Below are positions 12,380-22,905 of a stretch of DNA of 64,000 bases, in pieces. Position 1 is the stretch's first letter. The number at the start of each line of letters is the position of its first letter. This stretch comes from Ottelia alismoides (Eukaryota > Streptophyta > Magnoliopsida > Alismatales > Hydrocharitaceae), in NCBI GenBank assembly GCA_037367405.1, contig JAZKJV010003127.1, positions 413,416-477,415 of the forward strand, in the 5' to 3' direction. The notes below the pieces were generated by a model that made no database searches, was not told where the DNA came from, and worked only from the letters and a program-made list of their open reading frames with translations. Both the position numbers and the translations under genes were made by a program.

Positions 12380-13026
12380 TTATTTTATCTTGTATTCCAA
12401 AATTATCGGACGACGGAGCTCTAGCTCCATTGCCCAGTTCTGACCACCATCGGCTTCCTCCACCCTGCTCAATGCCTCCATCATCTTTCTCATCACTTTC
12501 TGAGCACCCATCATCCCTTCATCCATCTGGACCTTACTCAGATCCATAGAACTAATCTCCTTCCTCCACTGTTCACTGAATATCTTCGCATCGTCGCATC
12601 CCACATTCATTCCGACCTCTGAAGCCTCTTGTGGCTTCACCCTTTTTGTCTCTAACATCTGCAGGAAAGACCAAAGAAAGAAGGCTCCCTGAGCCTCGTC
12701 AAACCGAGAGACCAGGTCCCAGGTCAACCTCCTTTGACGGGCCACTCCAGGTGGACTTGGGCCATTTTGATGCCTCCTCGAGCTGCAGATCGACCTCAAT
12801 AACACTTTCGATTCCTCAGCCTCGGAGAGCATAGGAGTATGGAGAATCGATGGATCGAAGCAAACCCATCACGACATTCTTCCCAGTTCTTCCAAAGGTC
12901 TTCTTTGTCATCCGATAATGAAGGAGCACCCCAGGTGCGCATGTGTCGTCCGATCAAAGAATCCCAACTTTGTAGGATCCCATCTAGGGATCTAATCAGA
13001 GCCGACCATCCGCGAACCGTCACCAT
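12380..13026 (-). pseudogene. Unrecognised protein-like ORF pair, one frameshift
   Basis: Two overlapping minus-strand frames look like one protein broken once: 13026-12796 (76 codons, bounded upstream by a stop two codons before the ATG) and 12832-12380 (150 codons). The first is rich in Trp and acidic residues (WDSLIGRHMRTWGAP, DDKEDLWKNWEECRDGF). The second has a Met/Glu-rich helical tail (MGAQKVMRKMMEALSRVEEA). The frame change falls near 12830, where the phrase ending in HRFS should continue into LSEAEESKVL. I do not recognise the family. It lies in the GC-richer part of a presumed LTR, so it may be LTR sequence, a captured host fragment or chance. No other copy is in the window. Confidence 0.35.
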
Positions 13027-14301
13027 ATGTTAGATCGTTGACGCATGGCAAGTGAGGTATCATGGGTCATCCTCTTCCCCGTGATTAGAGAGTAAAATGC
13101 ACAATTTCATCACCATTTTTTATATTTAATATATGGTTCCCCAAACTTTCACTGGAATCCCTCAAGTAACTTTAATTGCACTTAAATCCTCTACCAGTTC
13201 AGTTGAGAAGATCTATGATTTTTGCATGTAGCCCTCATGGGTTTAATTAATTATTTTCTGATCGGATATTTTGAATCTTAAGTGTAATTTTTAGCATAAC
13301 AATTGCATATGTGTCCTTATATGTCTTGGATAATGCACTTATACCCTTCCCAGTGTCGAATATTTTTATTACTTAGGTATTTTGCATGTTAAGCCCCTAC
13401 AAATTATTTTGTGGTTTGATATTGGTCTGAGAACATTATTTTTCTTACATATATACCCATGCTAGTCTGCATTATCCATTTATTGTTTTTATATTGTGAA
13501 AAATATCTCCTAGTTCCTAAAAACATGTAGAAAAATAATTTAAATACCCTACAACTATATATATTCCATATAATTTTTATGGCGTATTTTGAATTGGTTT
13601 TATATTTATTGAAAATCATTTTGTGAGATATTTTTCACTATTTTCCTTACCAAAAACAAAAATATAAAAAACTCTCTAAAAGTATTATAAAAATTATTAA
13701 TTGCTTATTTTATTTATTTTATAACCCATCCATAAATCAAACAAAAATATAAAAGGAGAAACCCTAAAAATCTTAAAATACTAAAAACTTTATAAAAATT
13801 CTCAAAAATTCATAAAAATTCCAAAAATAGTTTTCTTTGCTTTGTAACTTGTATATTTAAGTCTATTTTGGGTTAAAAATAGTTTTGGGATTTTTTGAGG
13901 TGGTTTAATATTTTTTAAACTCAAAAATACTTATATTTGTGCATTTTTTGTCATTGTTTTGTGTTGTTTACTTCAATTAAGAACCCTTAAAAATTTACAA
14001 AACTAACTCGAAAATCATAAAATGGTACAAAAATATTAAAACCCCCAAAACACTTCAGTTCCTGATTTTTGAATATTTAATATATATATACTGTATCTAT
14101 TTATGTTTATATCTACTTATATACCTATATATCTATTATAAAAAAGAAAAGATCTAAAAATCGAAAATTATAAAAAGAATATATAAATCAGAAATTAAAA
14201 ACATGAAAAAATATATAATCAAAATAAAAGGAAAAAATTTAAAATTAAAAACCCACAAAAAACCACATTTTGGCTAAGTATGAGAGACATATTATGATTT
14301 G

Positions 14302-15113
14302 CATAGGTGGATATCTTAATGGACATTTGGGAAAAGATGGGTATGCTAGTTTTCATGGAGGACATGGTTTTGGGGATAGAAATTAAGAGGGAAAAGTCAC
14401 CTTGGATTTTGTAACAGCATATGATCTTTTCATAGCAAACACTCTCTTCAAGAAGAGGGAGGAGCATTTAATTACTTATAAGAGTGGGCCAACTAGAACA
14501 CATATAGATTACTTTACGTTGAGGAGAAGAGATCGGTTGTGTTGTAAAGACTGCAAAGTAATCCCAGGAGAGAGTTTAACAACCCAACATCGCTTGTTAG
14601 TCTTGGATGTACAAATAAAAGGGTTGGTAAAGAAAAGGAGGGTTCCTAAGATCACTAGAACTAGATGATGGAATCTTCCACTGAAGTAATCGAGCTTTAG
14701 GGAGAAGGTTTTAGAAGACTTATCTTGGGATTGTAGCGGAAGTGCAAACACGATGTGGGAGGCAGTAGCATCTTGTATCTGAAATGTAGCCAAAGAGATG
14801 TTAGGTGTAAGAGAAGCTAAAAATTGAAAGAGTGTTCATTAAGGCTATGTCTAAGGATAAAACAAAGGAAACTGTCACAAACTACAAAATAGCGAAGAAG
14901 GAAGCAAAGAAGGCTGTAAGAGAAGCTAAGTCAAAAGCGTATGAAGTTTTGTATAAAAATCTCAACTCTAAGGAGGGCCAGATGGATATATTCAGGTTGG
15001 CCAAAACAAGAGAAAGAAAGAGCAAAGACCTTTCTCAAGTGAGATGCATTAAGGATGAGGAAGGTCACGCGCTTGTTACTCAGAAGGATATAGAGACTAG
15101 ATGGGAGCAATAA
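14302..15113 (+). pseudogene. LINE endonuclease C-terminal half and linker
   Basis: The first recognisable block is GGYLNGHLGKDGY, followed by HGGHGFGDRN. RTE endonucleases usually have GDLNGHVG at this position, so a catalytic Asp appears replaced by Tyr. The frame then runs 14402-14668 with REEHLITYKSG, THIDYFTLRRRDR, CKVIPGESLTTQHRLLVLD (the His-containing last motif of apurinic-type endonucleases). The linker to the polymerase continues at 14832-15113 (KEAKKAVREAKSKAYEVLY; DIFRLAKTRERKSKDL). Stops occur near 14383, 14666, 14779 and 15111. Confidence 0.85.
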
Positions 15114-15316
15114 TTCCATAAACTTTTCATTGGGGAAGGAAATAGAGAGATCACTTTGGTGCTCTAGCTAGTAGTGAAAGTTACTTGAATTGTGCAAGCT
15201 ATAGACGGATAAAAAGAAAGGAAGTAGAGGAGGATTTGAAGGTTATGAGACCTGAGAAAGGTGTAGGACCAGATGACATCCCTGTAGAAATATAGAGAGT
15301 TTTAGGTGAGCACGGT

Positions 15317-16309
15317 TTGACTTGGCTTACGAATCTATTCAATGTTATTTGGCGAAGCAAGAAAATGCCTGAAGATTGGAGGAGGAGTATCGTGGTGCCT
15401 CTTTATAAGAATAAAGGAGACATTCAAAATTGTTCTAATTATAGAGGTATCAAGCTGATGAGTCACACTATGAAAATTTGGGAACGTGTGATCGAAATAA
15501 GGTTGAGGCAAGTTTCCAACGTAAAAGAAAACCAATTCGGATTCATGCCAAGTCGCTCAACTATTGAAGCCATCCATTTGTTGAGGAGAACAATGGAGAT
15601 TTATAGAGATAAAAGGAAGAAACTCCATATGATCTCTATTGATTTGGAGAAGGCTTATGATTCTGTCCCACGAGAGATATTGTGGAGAGTTTTGGAGAAG
15701 AGACAAGTAAATGCCCTATACATTAACCTCATAAAGGACATGTATGATAGGGCTTTATCTTATGTAAGGATCCCGTCTGGGAAGACTGGCTATTTTGACA
15801 TCAACATTGGTTTACATCAAGGTTCAGCATTGAGTCCATTTCTTTTTACTTTGATTATGGACTAGTTGACAAGTCACATTCAGGATGAGTTACCTTGGTG
15901 TATGTTATTTACTGATGATATTGTTTTGATTGACGAGACTAGAGATGGAGTAAATGAGAAGCTTGAGGTATGGAGACATGAGTTGGAGAGTAAAGGATTT
16001 TGTATAAGTAGGACTAAGATGGAATATGTGGAGTACACCTTTGATGGAAGCAATGGTGAAGGAATCGAGGTGAAGATTGGTGATGATAACATTCGGAAGA
16101 GAGATTCTTTTAGATATATGGGATCTATTTTGCAACATGATGGGGAAATTGATGGAGATGTTACTAATAGAATAAATGCAGGGTGGCTAAAGTGGAGAGG
16201 AGCCTCCGCTTTTCTTTGTCATAAGAAAATTCCTTTAAAAATTAAAGGAAAGTTTTACAAGCAGTTGTTAGACCTGTTATGCTCTATGGATCTGAATGCT
16301 GGCCTATAA
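15317..16309 (+). pseudogene. LINE reverse transcriptase (RTE clade)
   Basis: The polymerase core is present in order: MPEDWRRSIVVPLYKNKGD, NYRGIKLMSHTMKIWERVI, QFGFMPSRSTIEAIHLLRR, SIDLEKAYDSVPREILW, GLHQGSALSPFLFTLIMD, then one in-frame TAG (15863-15865) and DELPWCMLFTDDIVLIDE. The catalytic motif is FTDD, so both aspartates are kept. The last part reads SKGFCISRTKMEYVEY and the FRYMGSILQHDGEID block characteristic of plant RTE elements. A frame change near 16265-16280 leads to the C-terminal segment. Confidence 0.9.
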
Positions 16310-16632
16310 ACCATAGACATGTGCAGAGAATGGCTCTAGCAGAAATGAAAATGCTAAGGTGGATGTGTGGACATAAATGTAAAAATCAGATTCGGGATGA
16401 TGCAATCAGAAAGAAAGTCCGTGTGGCTCCAATCGAGTATAAGATGCGAGAAAATCGCTTAAGATGGTTTGGTCATTTGCATAGAAGATCAGCTGAAGCA
16501 CCAGTTAGGAGATGCGAGTGTTGGGATGTTGAGCCGGCAAAGAGAGGGCTGAGGACGAACAAGAATTATTGGAAAGAAACCATACGAATGGATCTTAGTT
16601 TTATGGATATACCCAGGATTGACCCAAGATAG
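16279..16632 (+). pseudogene. LINE C-terminal domain
   Basis: The frame continues the LINE product with MLYGSECWPINHRHVQRMA, MKMLRWMCGHKCKNQIRDD and ENRLRWFGHLHRRSAEAPVR. These blocks follow the reverse transcriptase in plant RTE LINEs. The stop TAG lies at 16630-16632, about 50 bases before the GTT-rich tail. A one-base shift separates it from the polymerase frame. Confidence 0.88.
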
Positions 16633-16709
16633 ATCTGAAGTGAGGCGAAGAATCCATGTAGCCGACCCTACTTAATTGTGAAAAAAGGCTTTGTTGTTGT
16701 TGTTTTACT

Positions 16710-16722
16710 TGAGAGACATATT
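16710..16722 (+). repeat. LINE target site duplication (right copy)
   Basis: TGAGAGACATATT matches 14281-14293 exactly and brackets the LINE. The same words occur uninterrupted in the sister LTR, confirming an empty site. Confidence 0.9.
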
Positions 16723-16964
16723 GTGCTTGATTTTCTTTTTCTCACATTTCTCTACATCATTGCCTCATGTGTTCGATCCCCACTTTCTTGTCACTATAAA
16801 TCTTTAGTGGGGTATAATAAAATTTTATTCACACTTGATTGCTTGATCTATTCATTCTGTGGATTTATTGTTGATGGAATGCAATCATTGAGAAATCATC
16901 ACAGCCACTGAGTCCTTGCCTTGTGCGGCTCATTTTAGACTCCTCGATTTTTGCATTCATTAAA

Positions 16965-16982
16965 TGGCATCCTTGCCGGGGA
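16965..16982 (+). other. Primer binding site, tRNA-Asp-like
   Basis: TGGCATCCTTGCCGGGGA differs at three positions from TGGCGCCGTTGCCGGGGA, the complement of the plant tRNA-Asp 3' end. It begins five bases after the LTR end (…GCATTCA, 16959). Confidence 0.75.
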
Positions 16983-18550
16983 GCAACTACATATAGATTG
17001 GATTTATATGATTAAGTCTTCTTCTTCTCTATATTTTCCTTTATTTATTTTTTGATTTATTTGATATTATTGTTGACACTCTTTTTGTTGACTTTGTTGC
17101 GAGGAACCATGGATCGAAGGAGGGCCTGTTCAGAGCGCCTGTGCACCTACGTGAAGCCGGTTCAGATTTCTGACCTAACATCAGAAGAAGACTTAAAGGA
17201 TTTTTTGAAGATAGAACTACTTTTATTTTTTTGTATTTATTTTATTTGTAATTTAAAGTGAGAGAGAGAAAGAGACCATTAATTGCAATAATTCAAGACT
17301 CTCAGGACTCATCCATACTTCACGAGGTCCAGTGCTCGCAGGATTGTTCCATTGGGGACTTTGTCAGTTTTTCTCGTGGTTTTTCACCTTGTTTATTTTG
17401 TTTTACGTTTTTTCTTTGTTTTGTGTGATTGAGCCCAAGTTGTAGGATTTCTTATTGATAGAGTAGGTCCAAAGCCCTAAAAAACTGCATGTACCTATAT
17501 AATCGCTTTTGGACTTAGTCAAATTTTAAATCATTAATTATTTGGACTTAAGACCATGTACCAAGAGAGGTCACATATAACGCTTGCACGACCCGTTTGG
17601 TGGGCATCGAATGACCTCCAAGACCGAACCTTGTCTTTATACTAAATAGTTGAAATTTTGTTCTTCACGCTAATGGTATATTCTCATCTAGGGCAATTTC
17701 ATCAACTTTGTATTTTCATATAGATAGGTTTCAATTCTTCGTAGCATCTTTGCATGAAGAGAGTTGGAGGAAAGGTAAGCATTTCTCTTTAGCATACATC
17801 ATCGTTTTCACCTCGCATTGCTTTTCCATCTCTTCCTCTGATTTTCATCACCTAAAAGATAAAAGGAATTGATTTCCCATTAGGTTCATGCATTCTCATT
17901 AAAAATATAAAAAAAGTGGTAACAATAACATTGAAATTGTTAATATTACTTGATCCTATAATAGACTAAAAAGAAATATCTTTGTCTTGGGAAGAGTAAC
18001 TCCCTCATTATATTCGTTTTATATTTCTCACGTACATACTAAGGTTAGTGCCCAAACCCCATAAGCCTTCCTAGGTGTTTGTACAAATTTTGTGATTCTC
18101 ACCCAACTCTAAAACAGACAATATAAAAAGATGAACTTTCACAGTCTTCACCGAGTTGAGTAGGTGAATTGAGTGGTGTGTTTGATTTATGTATAGTTGT
18201 TTGTGATTGCTTGTGTGCATACTCGATCCTTCTATGCATTTGCGTATTTTTCTTCACATCTTTTGACTTGACCTTCGTGCTCTCTCGATCATTTTCCTTT
18301 TGTTTCAAGATGCTTAACTGGAGCGATTTTTATCCGTACTTGGTGGATGCCTTGTACCCTCCATCTTGTCGACCTTCTTTAATCCAGGAGGATTTTGCTC
18401 CTGACTTTTGTACGTATCCGCTTAATGCACTATTTCAGGAATCGGATTTTGGTTTTCACCCATCGTTACCTCCACCATCACCGTCACATTTCGATAATCC
18501 ACTTTTCCAAGAAGACTTTGATCCAGAATGTGATTTTTGCCCATACCCAC
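16983..18550 (+). mobile_element. Leader and start of the internal region of LTR element 2, cut by a nested element
   Basis: This region follows the primer site. Parts align in order with the leader of the plus-strand Athila copy at 45481-46250. Shared pieces include the GAGGAACCA start region, the GGTGGGCATC...GACCTCCAAGA phrase at about 17601 (compare about 46036) and GTTGGAGGAAAGGTAAGCAT (compare about 46207). A short ORF near its end is annotated separately. It stops at 18550, where a minus-strand Athila LTR begins. Confidence 0.65.
18310..18550 (+). pseudogene. Start of an unrecognised ORF of LTR element 2, interrupted
   Basis: From ATG 18310 the frame encodes an acidic, Pro/Phe-rich segment with a repeated theme: SLIQEDFAPDFCTYPLNALF, then NPLFQEDFDPECDFCPYPL. 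At 18551 it runs into the foreign LTR. An acidic ORF of similar character (PEDDIVQTALSRPCIDDDFD) resumes the host element beyond the nested insertion at about 35063. No retroviral gag motif is recognised. The phrase repeat suggests internal duplication. Confidence 0.45.
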
Positions 18551-20830
18551 TGATGAGCCGAAAAACCACGAGCGACTAAGGGAGATAAATAACTCAGGTC
18601 ATTGCGACCTCAATCACTCGCAAATCGGACTCAACAAGAAAATATAAGAACCACCAAACAGAGATAATCAAACAATAAAATCAAGAGCGGTCCTCGCTAC
18701 TTTTATTAACCTGGTATAGCGACCAGGGTCAGACTCAAGGAGCACAGGATGGCCGGAATGGCCTACGAAGTAGTCAAAAATCAAAAAACAAAGGAGAAAA
18801 TATTTTTGATAGATATTAATTATTTTTAAATTTTTTGTGTTTTTAATTTTATAAGAAAATGTAAAAACAAGCAACTTCAATAATTATTAAAAACACTCAA
18901 AAAATATACAGAAAATTCCAATAAAAATGTTTTTAGGTTTTTAAATTTTTGTGGTGAATTTTTCATAATTTTTAAATTTTTATTTGATTTTATAAAAATC
19001 AAGAAAGAGGAAAAATATGGGCTACTGTGCAGCCAGACTTGAAATATCAATTAAAAATATAAAATTGATCTATAAAAGTCTGGAGGCATTTTTTATGAAA
19101 AATATATGTAAAAACTAAACTACAGAAAAAGAGTTTGCATTTTTTATAGATTTTTTTAGAATTTTTATAATATTTTTAGGGTTTTGCAATTTTTAAGGGT
19201 TTTATTATTCCAAATAAGCTCAAACATGGATAGAAGCTAAAATACACTAAAATTAACTACCCTAATTGTTTTAGAATTTTTAAAGAAGTTTTTATATTTT
19301 TCTTTATTTTCTTTTTCAAACAGTAACAAAAATGCATTTTTTTTATTTTTAAAAATAGTAAAAAGCCTCAAAAATGTCCCAAAAATTTAGGGAATTTTTT
19401 ACATAGTGGCAGGAGCCACATATCCAAATTTCATCTAATTTGGATTTAATTTGATATTTTATTCAATAAAAACAAGGCACATAGCACACATGGACCTAAA
19501 TGCAAAGAAACATATTTCCAGAGGCCAAACAGTAACTAAAACAGAAAGTTTAGGGGTTCTTATGCAAAAAGTCCGCAAAAGCACGCGCAAGGCACGTGAA
19601 TCCGACACGGAGGGGTATGGATGTCATTCCTATTTATAAAAGATCAATCAATAACACACAGGAAACAAAGGACTAAAAGTGCAAATATACCAAAACCTCA
19701 CGTGTTGATGCACGTGGCTCACATAGATAGGGACTAAAATGCAAATACAAGAAACATAGAGGTCTAAACTGCAATTTATCCTAATTAAAAACAATGTACA
19801 AAAATATTTACAGGACTAAATAGCAATAACAAAAGGACAGGGGCCTAAGGGAAATTACCCCTTTATTAAGATCGGATGGATGAGGAAGCACCACGTGGAG
19901 ATCAGACGGTGTCTGAAGGTGCAAGCATCTTCGCTATATCAACGGCCTAGATCAGCTCCTCAGATAAATCGACGACTAGGGACGCTCCGCAGATGAATGG
20001 TTGAGATTGGATCTGGCGGAGGAGGTGCGATCGAATGGTAACTAGACGACCTCCAAGAACACTTCACCGGCGAAGTTCTCCGGCCCAATGCGCGCGGTGG
20101 AGGTGTCCTCTGGAGCTGCTGAGGTGTGGAAAAGATCGCCTAGGATGGTCCGTAGCTGATGAGCACCTCCAATGAGGCCGGGGACCACCGGAGTGGCCCG
20201 GCAACGCCGGAAGCGCTTAGCTCCTGTGCTCGAATGACTCGACCGCCAGATGGGGTCCTTTGACCTGCAAAACAACACAGAGCAACTCCTGGGTCAAGGG
20301 CAAAGTGCCTCGACCCGGTTAGAGGTGGAAAGGGTGATCAGAAGGGGGTGGAGCAGAGACCTCCGGCGAAGCGACGGCGATGGAGGTCCTCTTCTTGGTC
20401 CGGGGTGAACCAAGGTGATCGGATGGGTGAAGAAGGTTGGTAGGAGTCTCGTAAAGATGAATCAGGTGTTGGATGATCGAATGGATGAACGTAGCACGGG
20501 GAATCGACCGGCGACGGCCGGCGGCACGATTGGGCGTAAATGGAAATTAGGCTAATCTAGAAGGTGTCGAAGTTACCTGATGGTTGAGGTCGACTGTGGA
20601 TGAGATGGCGAAGCTCTGGGGGTCTTTGCCTTAAGGGTTCGTCGGGTCCCGAGGCTCGGCGCACCTCGCAGTGGCGCACGGCGAAAGAGTTCGCCAGATC
20701 AGTCGCTGGGGACACCTCCTCCTCACTGCGACACGCCCCTCGGCTAGCTGTCACTCTAGGGAAGGTAGTGGAGTTCCTGGGATGAAAGGAAGATGCCAAA
20801 GATGGAGAGGAATTGCGGCGGAGGCGAGAC

Positions 20831-20836
20831 TTTATA
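20831..20836 (-). promoter_or_regulatory. LTR TATA box
   Basis: TATAAA on the minus strand (context CCGTATAAAGTC). It lies about 203 bp downstream of the inverted W-box pair, a spacing shared by all LTRs of the family here. Confidence 0.6.
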
Positions 20837-21038
20837 CGGATAGGGATCCAAGAAGATGGAGTCGAACCAACAAATCGGAGCTCGGATCCCTAAGAATGAT
20901 CATCGGGCGTGGATCAGGGATGGATCGAGTATAATCGGGGCCCGGGGTTTAGATGAGAGGTGATCGGAGCGGCTCGGGAAAAATGAGCGAAATCGGGTCA
21001 AGAGCCGGGTCCGAGTAGAAAGTGGTCCAAGGGGGGAG

Positions 21039-21053
21039 TTGACCGGGGGTCAA
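21039..21053. promoter_or_regulatory. Inverted W-box pair (TTGACC/GGTCAA) in the LTR
   Basis: TTGACCGGGGGTCAA holds two WRKY-type TTGAC cores facing each other. A CCAAT/ATTGG sequence (GACCAATCAG, about 21074) lies beside it. The same module appears at 34561-34575, 59000-59014 and 60973-60987, with a degenerate form at about 42874. WRKY binding is inferred from the motif only. Confidence 0.6.
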
Positions 21054-21860
21054 CATCCCCCCTGGACCAATCAGATAATTCCGATTATTAATTATTTGGA
21101 AATTCGATTAAAATTATTAAATGATTTTATTTCGAAAAAGTTAAAACATGAAAAATGTTTCTTATTTTTCAAATTATTTTTAGTGATTTTTATTTATTTT
21201 TTTGAAAAATATATAACGTATTTACGATATATTATTATATATAGCTATATACATACATATATTTTTTATTTTTATTTTTAATTGGTTATTTTGCACAATT
21301 ATTCTAAATTTATATTTATTTATTTATTTATAACATAAAATTTGGAATAATAAGGTATTTTTATTTTATTTTTATGATGTATTTACATGGGATAAATAAG
21401 TAGGTTTATATACATATGTACATGGTATATATACAAGGTGGGAATGTGATTTTTATTTTCTTTTTTTCTGGTTTTTTTTTAGTTTTATTTTCACAGATAT
21501 GCACAAAATATGAGAAACACTTTTTAATTTTTATTTTGAGGAAAATAAATTTATTTAAATACATGGGGATTATGTACAAGTATGATTGACCTTATCTCTC
21601 TCTACTTGGATTCTTTTTGCGGTCAGGCCCATGCTGAGCCCTCCCTTGGGATTAGGTCACTCAATATTAATTCTAAATATTTCCTTCTTTTTCTTGTGTT
21701 TCTTTATTCCTTTATTTTTACTCAAAAATGTCCTAATTATGCATATTTACATGATGCATGTGTTTTGGTAATTTATGATATTTACACACATTTATATGGT
21801 ATTTAGCTAAGGTTTCTAGCTAAAATAAAGGAATAAAGAGTGATGAATGGGGATTCATCA

Positions 21861-21875
21861 CCCCCCTATACTTTA
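21861..21875 (-). other. Polypurine tract of the minus-strand Athila element
   Basis: On the minus strand TAAAGTATAGGGGGG directly precedes the LTR start TGATGAAT. This is the position and composition expected for the plus-strand DNA primer. Confidence 0.85.
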
Positions 21876-22428
21876 CTTTTGCTAGTCCCTTAGCAAATAC
21901 TTATTTGAAAAAGAAGTGCAAGAGAGAAAGAAAAAGAAAAAGAGGCGAAATCGAGGTTGATTATTAAACTTTCCCTTCATTAAATTGAAATATGGAGCTC
22001 GGTCAGACCTTTGGATTATTAATTTGTCGGAACCTTATTTGGACTTAAGCTTAAAACTTAACAGCCTCTAAGTTCAACCAATCTATGGTCAAGACTCCTC
22101 AATAAACCAGATCAGAACAAGTCTACATACACAAACTCTAATGACCATGAATCTTTCCTTGTACGGTGTAAGTGATATGTAGCTCCCCACCTCAGAAGCA
22201 ACAAGGAACAACTTCCCTCGACCCGGTAACTCTAATGCCTCGGTCTAGCAACTCTTTCCTCGAGAAGCGGGGTATTCCCTTCTAAGTTCAAGTGCAACCG
22301 GCTTAAGAAGAGGGGGAAAGAAGAGAATGGACCATGGCCAGTGTAGCCATGTATCCTTGGGAGCTCTAACTAGTGTAGCTGAGTCTCCTGCTGCAAGCTT
22401 CATGAGATGATCATGTATAACATAAGCT

Positions 22429-22905
22429 TTGCTTTATTTGACTATGTACACTCCGGTGGGATTATTAAATTTTCAATCCAACCCACCACTTTTTTGGAGT
22501 TCTTTTCTTTTTGCACATTTTTTCATGTGCATCTGTACAACATATCTACATGGTGCAGCATATATACAAGGAGTTTTTCCTCTTGAGCCAGTAGACTATC
22601 CCTCTTTTGAATCTTTATTGCAACCCACGGCTTCTGTCTTTAGACTTCCTAACCACCAGACCAAGTTGAGACGCACTTCCTTCACTATAAGAAGAAGAGA
22701 GGTTCTGCCTAGAAGTACTACCCTCATATGCTATCCCAAGCCAAAGGAAACTGCCTCCTCACCACCTCATCCATGGAGAGCTATGTGTAAAGTGCTGGTG
22801 CAAGTAAAGACATTGTCTCTGAGAGTCATGCGTGTGTTATTAAGTGCTCTACTTAGGCTCATCAAGATGACATATGCTCATAGCCTAGGGGACTCAAAGA
22901 AATAA
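22429..22905 (+). CDS. Conserved antisense ORF in the Athila 3' region
   Basis: This 158-codon open frame runs opposite to gag-pol. Its last 95 codons align without a gap to the reverse-oriented ORF of the other Athila copy (54529-54242). Both contain SSPPHPWRAMC, LVQVK and LLRLIKMT, and both end within a codon of the same stop. The upstream part has a hydrophobic stretch (FWSSFLFAHFFMCICTTYL) that could be a membrane segment. The shared region in the other copy begins around PSFE-LLQPT, so the true start is uncertain. A decayed third copy lies near 37990-38230. Function is unknown. Additional antisense ORFs are known in Tat-lineage plant Gypsy elements; Athila elements usually carry a sense env-like ORF here. 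Confidence 0.55.
   Translation: MLYLTMYTPVGLLNFQSNPPLFWSSFLFAHFFMCICTTYLHGAAYIQGVFPLEPVDYPSFESLLQPTASVFRLPNHQTKLRRTSFTIRRREVLPRSTTLICYPKPKETASSPPHPWRAMCKVLVQVKTLSLRVMRVLLSALLRLIKMTYAHSLGDSKK

Larger units (their letters stand above)
14294..16709 (+). mobile_element. RTE-clade LINE, 5' truncated, inserted in an LTR
   Basis: This non-LTR retrotransposon carries the end of an endonuclease domain, a reverse transcriptase and the typical plant RTE 3' end (GGCTTTGTTGTTGTTGTT, 16688-16705). The 13-bp duplication TGAGAGACATATT flanks it at 14281-14293 and 16710-16722. The undisturbed site occurs in the sister LTR at about 39392 and again at about 39521. It lacks the 5' part of the endonuclease, as is usual for incomplete reverse transcription. 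Stops and frameshifts show it is dead. Confidence 0.92.
11918..16959 (+). repeat. 5' LTR region of a second LTR family, carrying a LINE
   Basis: 13460-14280 and 16710-16959 together match 38626-39770. That copy ends at the same TTTGCATTCA, and here a primer site follows at 16965. The LTR is split by the LINE at 14294-16709. The left edge is not defined. The part before about 13040 is GC-richer and has no second copy here, so the LTR start may lie anywhere between 11918 and 13040. It belongs to the element whose internal region continues to 18550. Confidence 0.6.
18551..21860 (-). repeat. 3' LTR of the minus-strand Athila element (3,310 bp)
   Basis: On the minus strand it runs from TGATGAATCCCCATTCATCA (a 20-base inverted repeat at 21860-21841) to CGGCTCATCA at 18551. 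This gives a terminal inverted repeat TGATGA/TCATCA. It contains an inverted W-box pair (21039-21053) and a TATA box (20836-20831). GC-rich sequence of 20,000-20,900 yields several accidental ORFs. It is nearly collinear with 32057-34759. Confidence 0.92.

Noticed and set aside
20042..20934. Several open frames on both strands in the LTR
   Set aside because: GC-rich LTR sequence; the same interval of the other LTR (33497-34473) carries them with altered frames, so they are by-products of composition.
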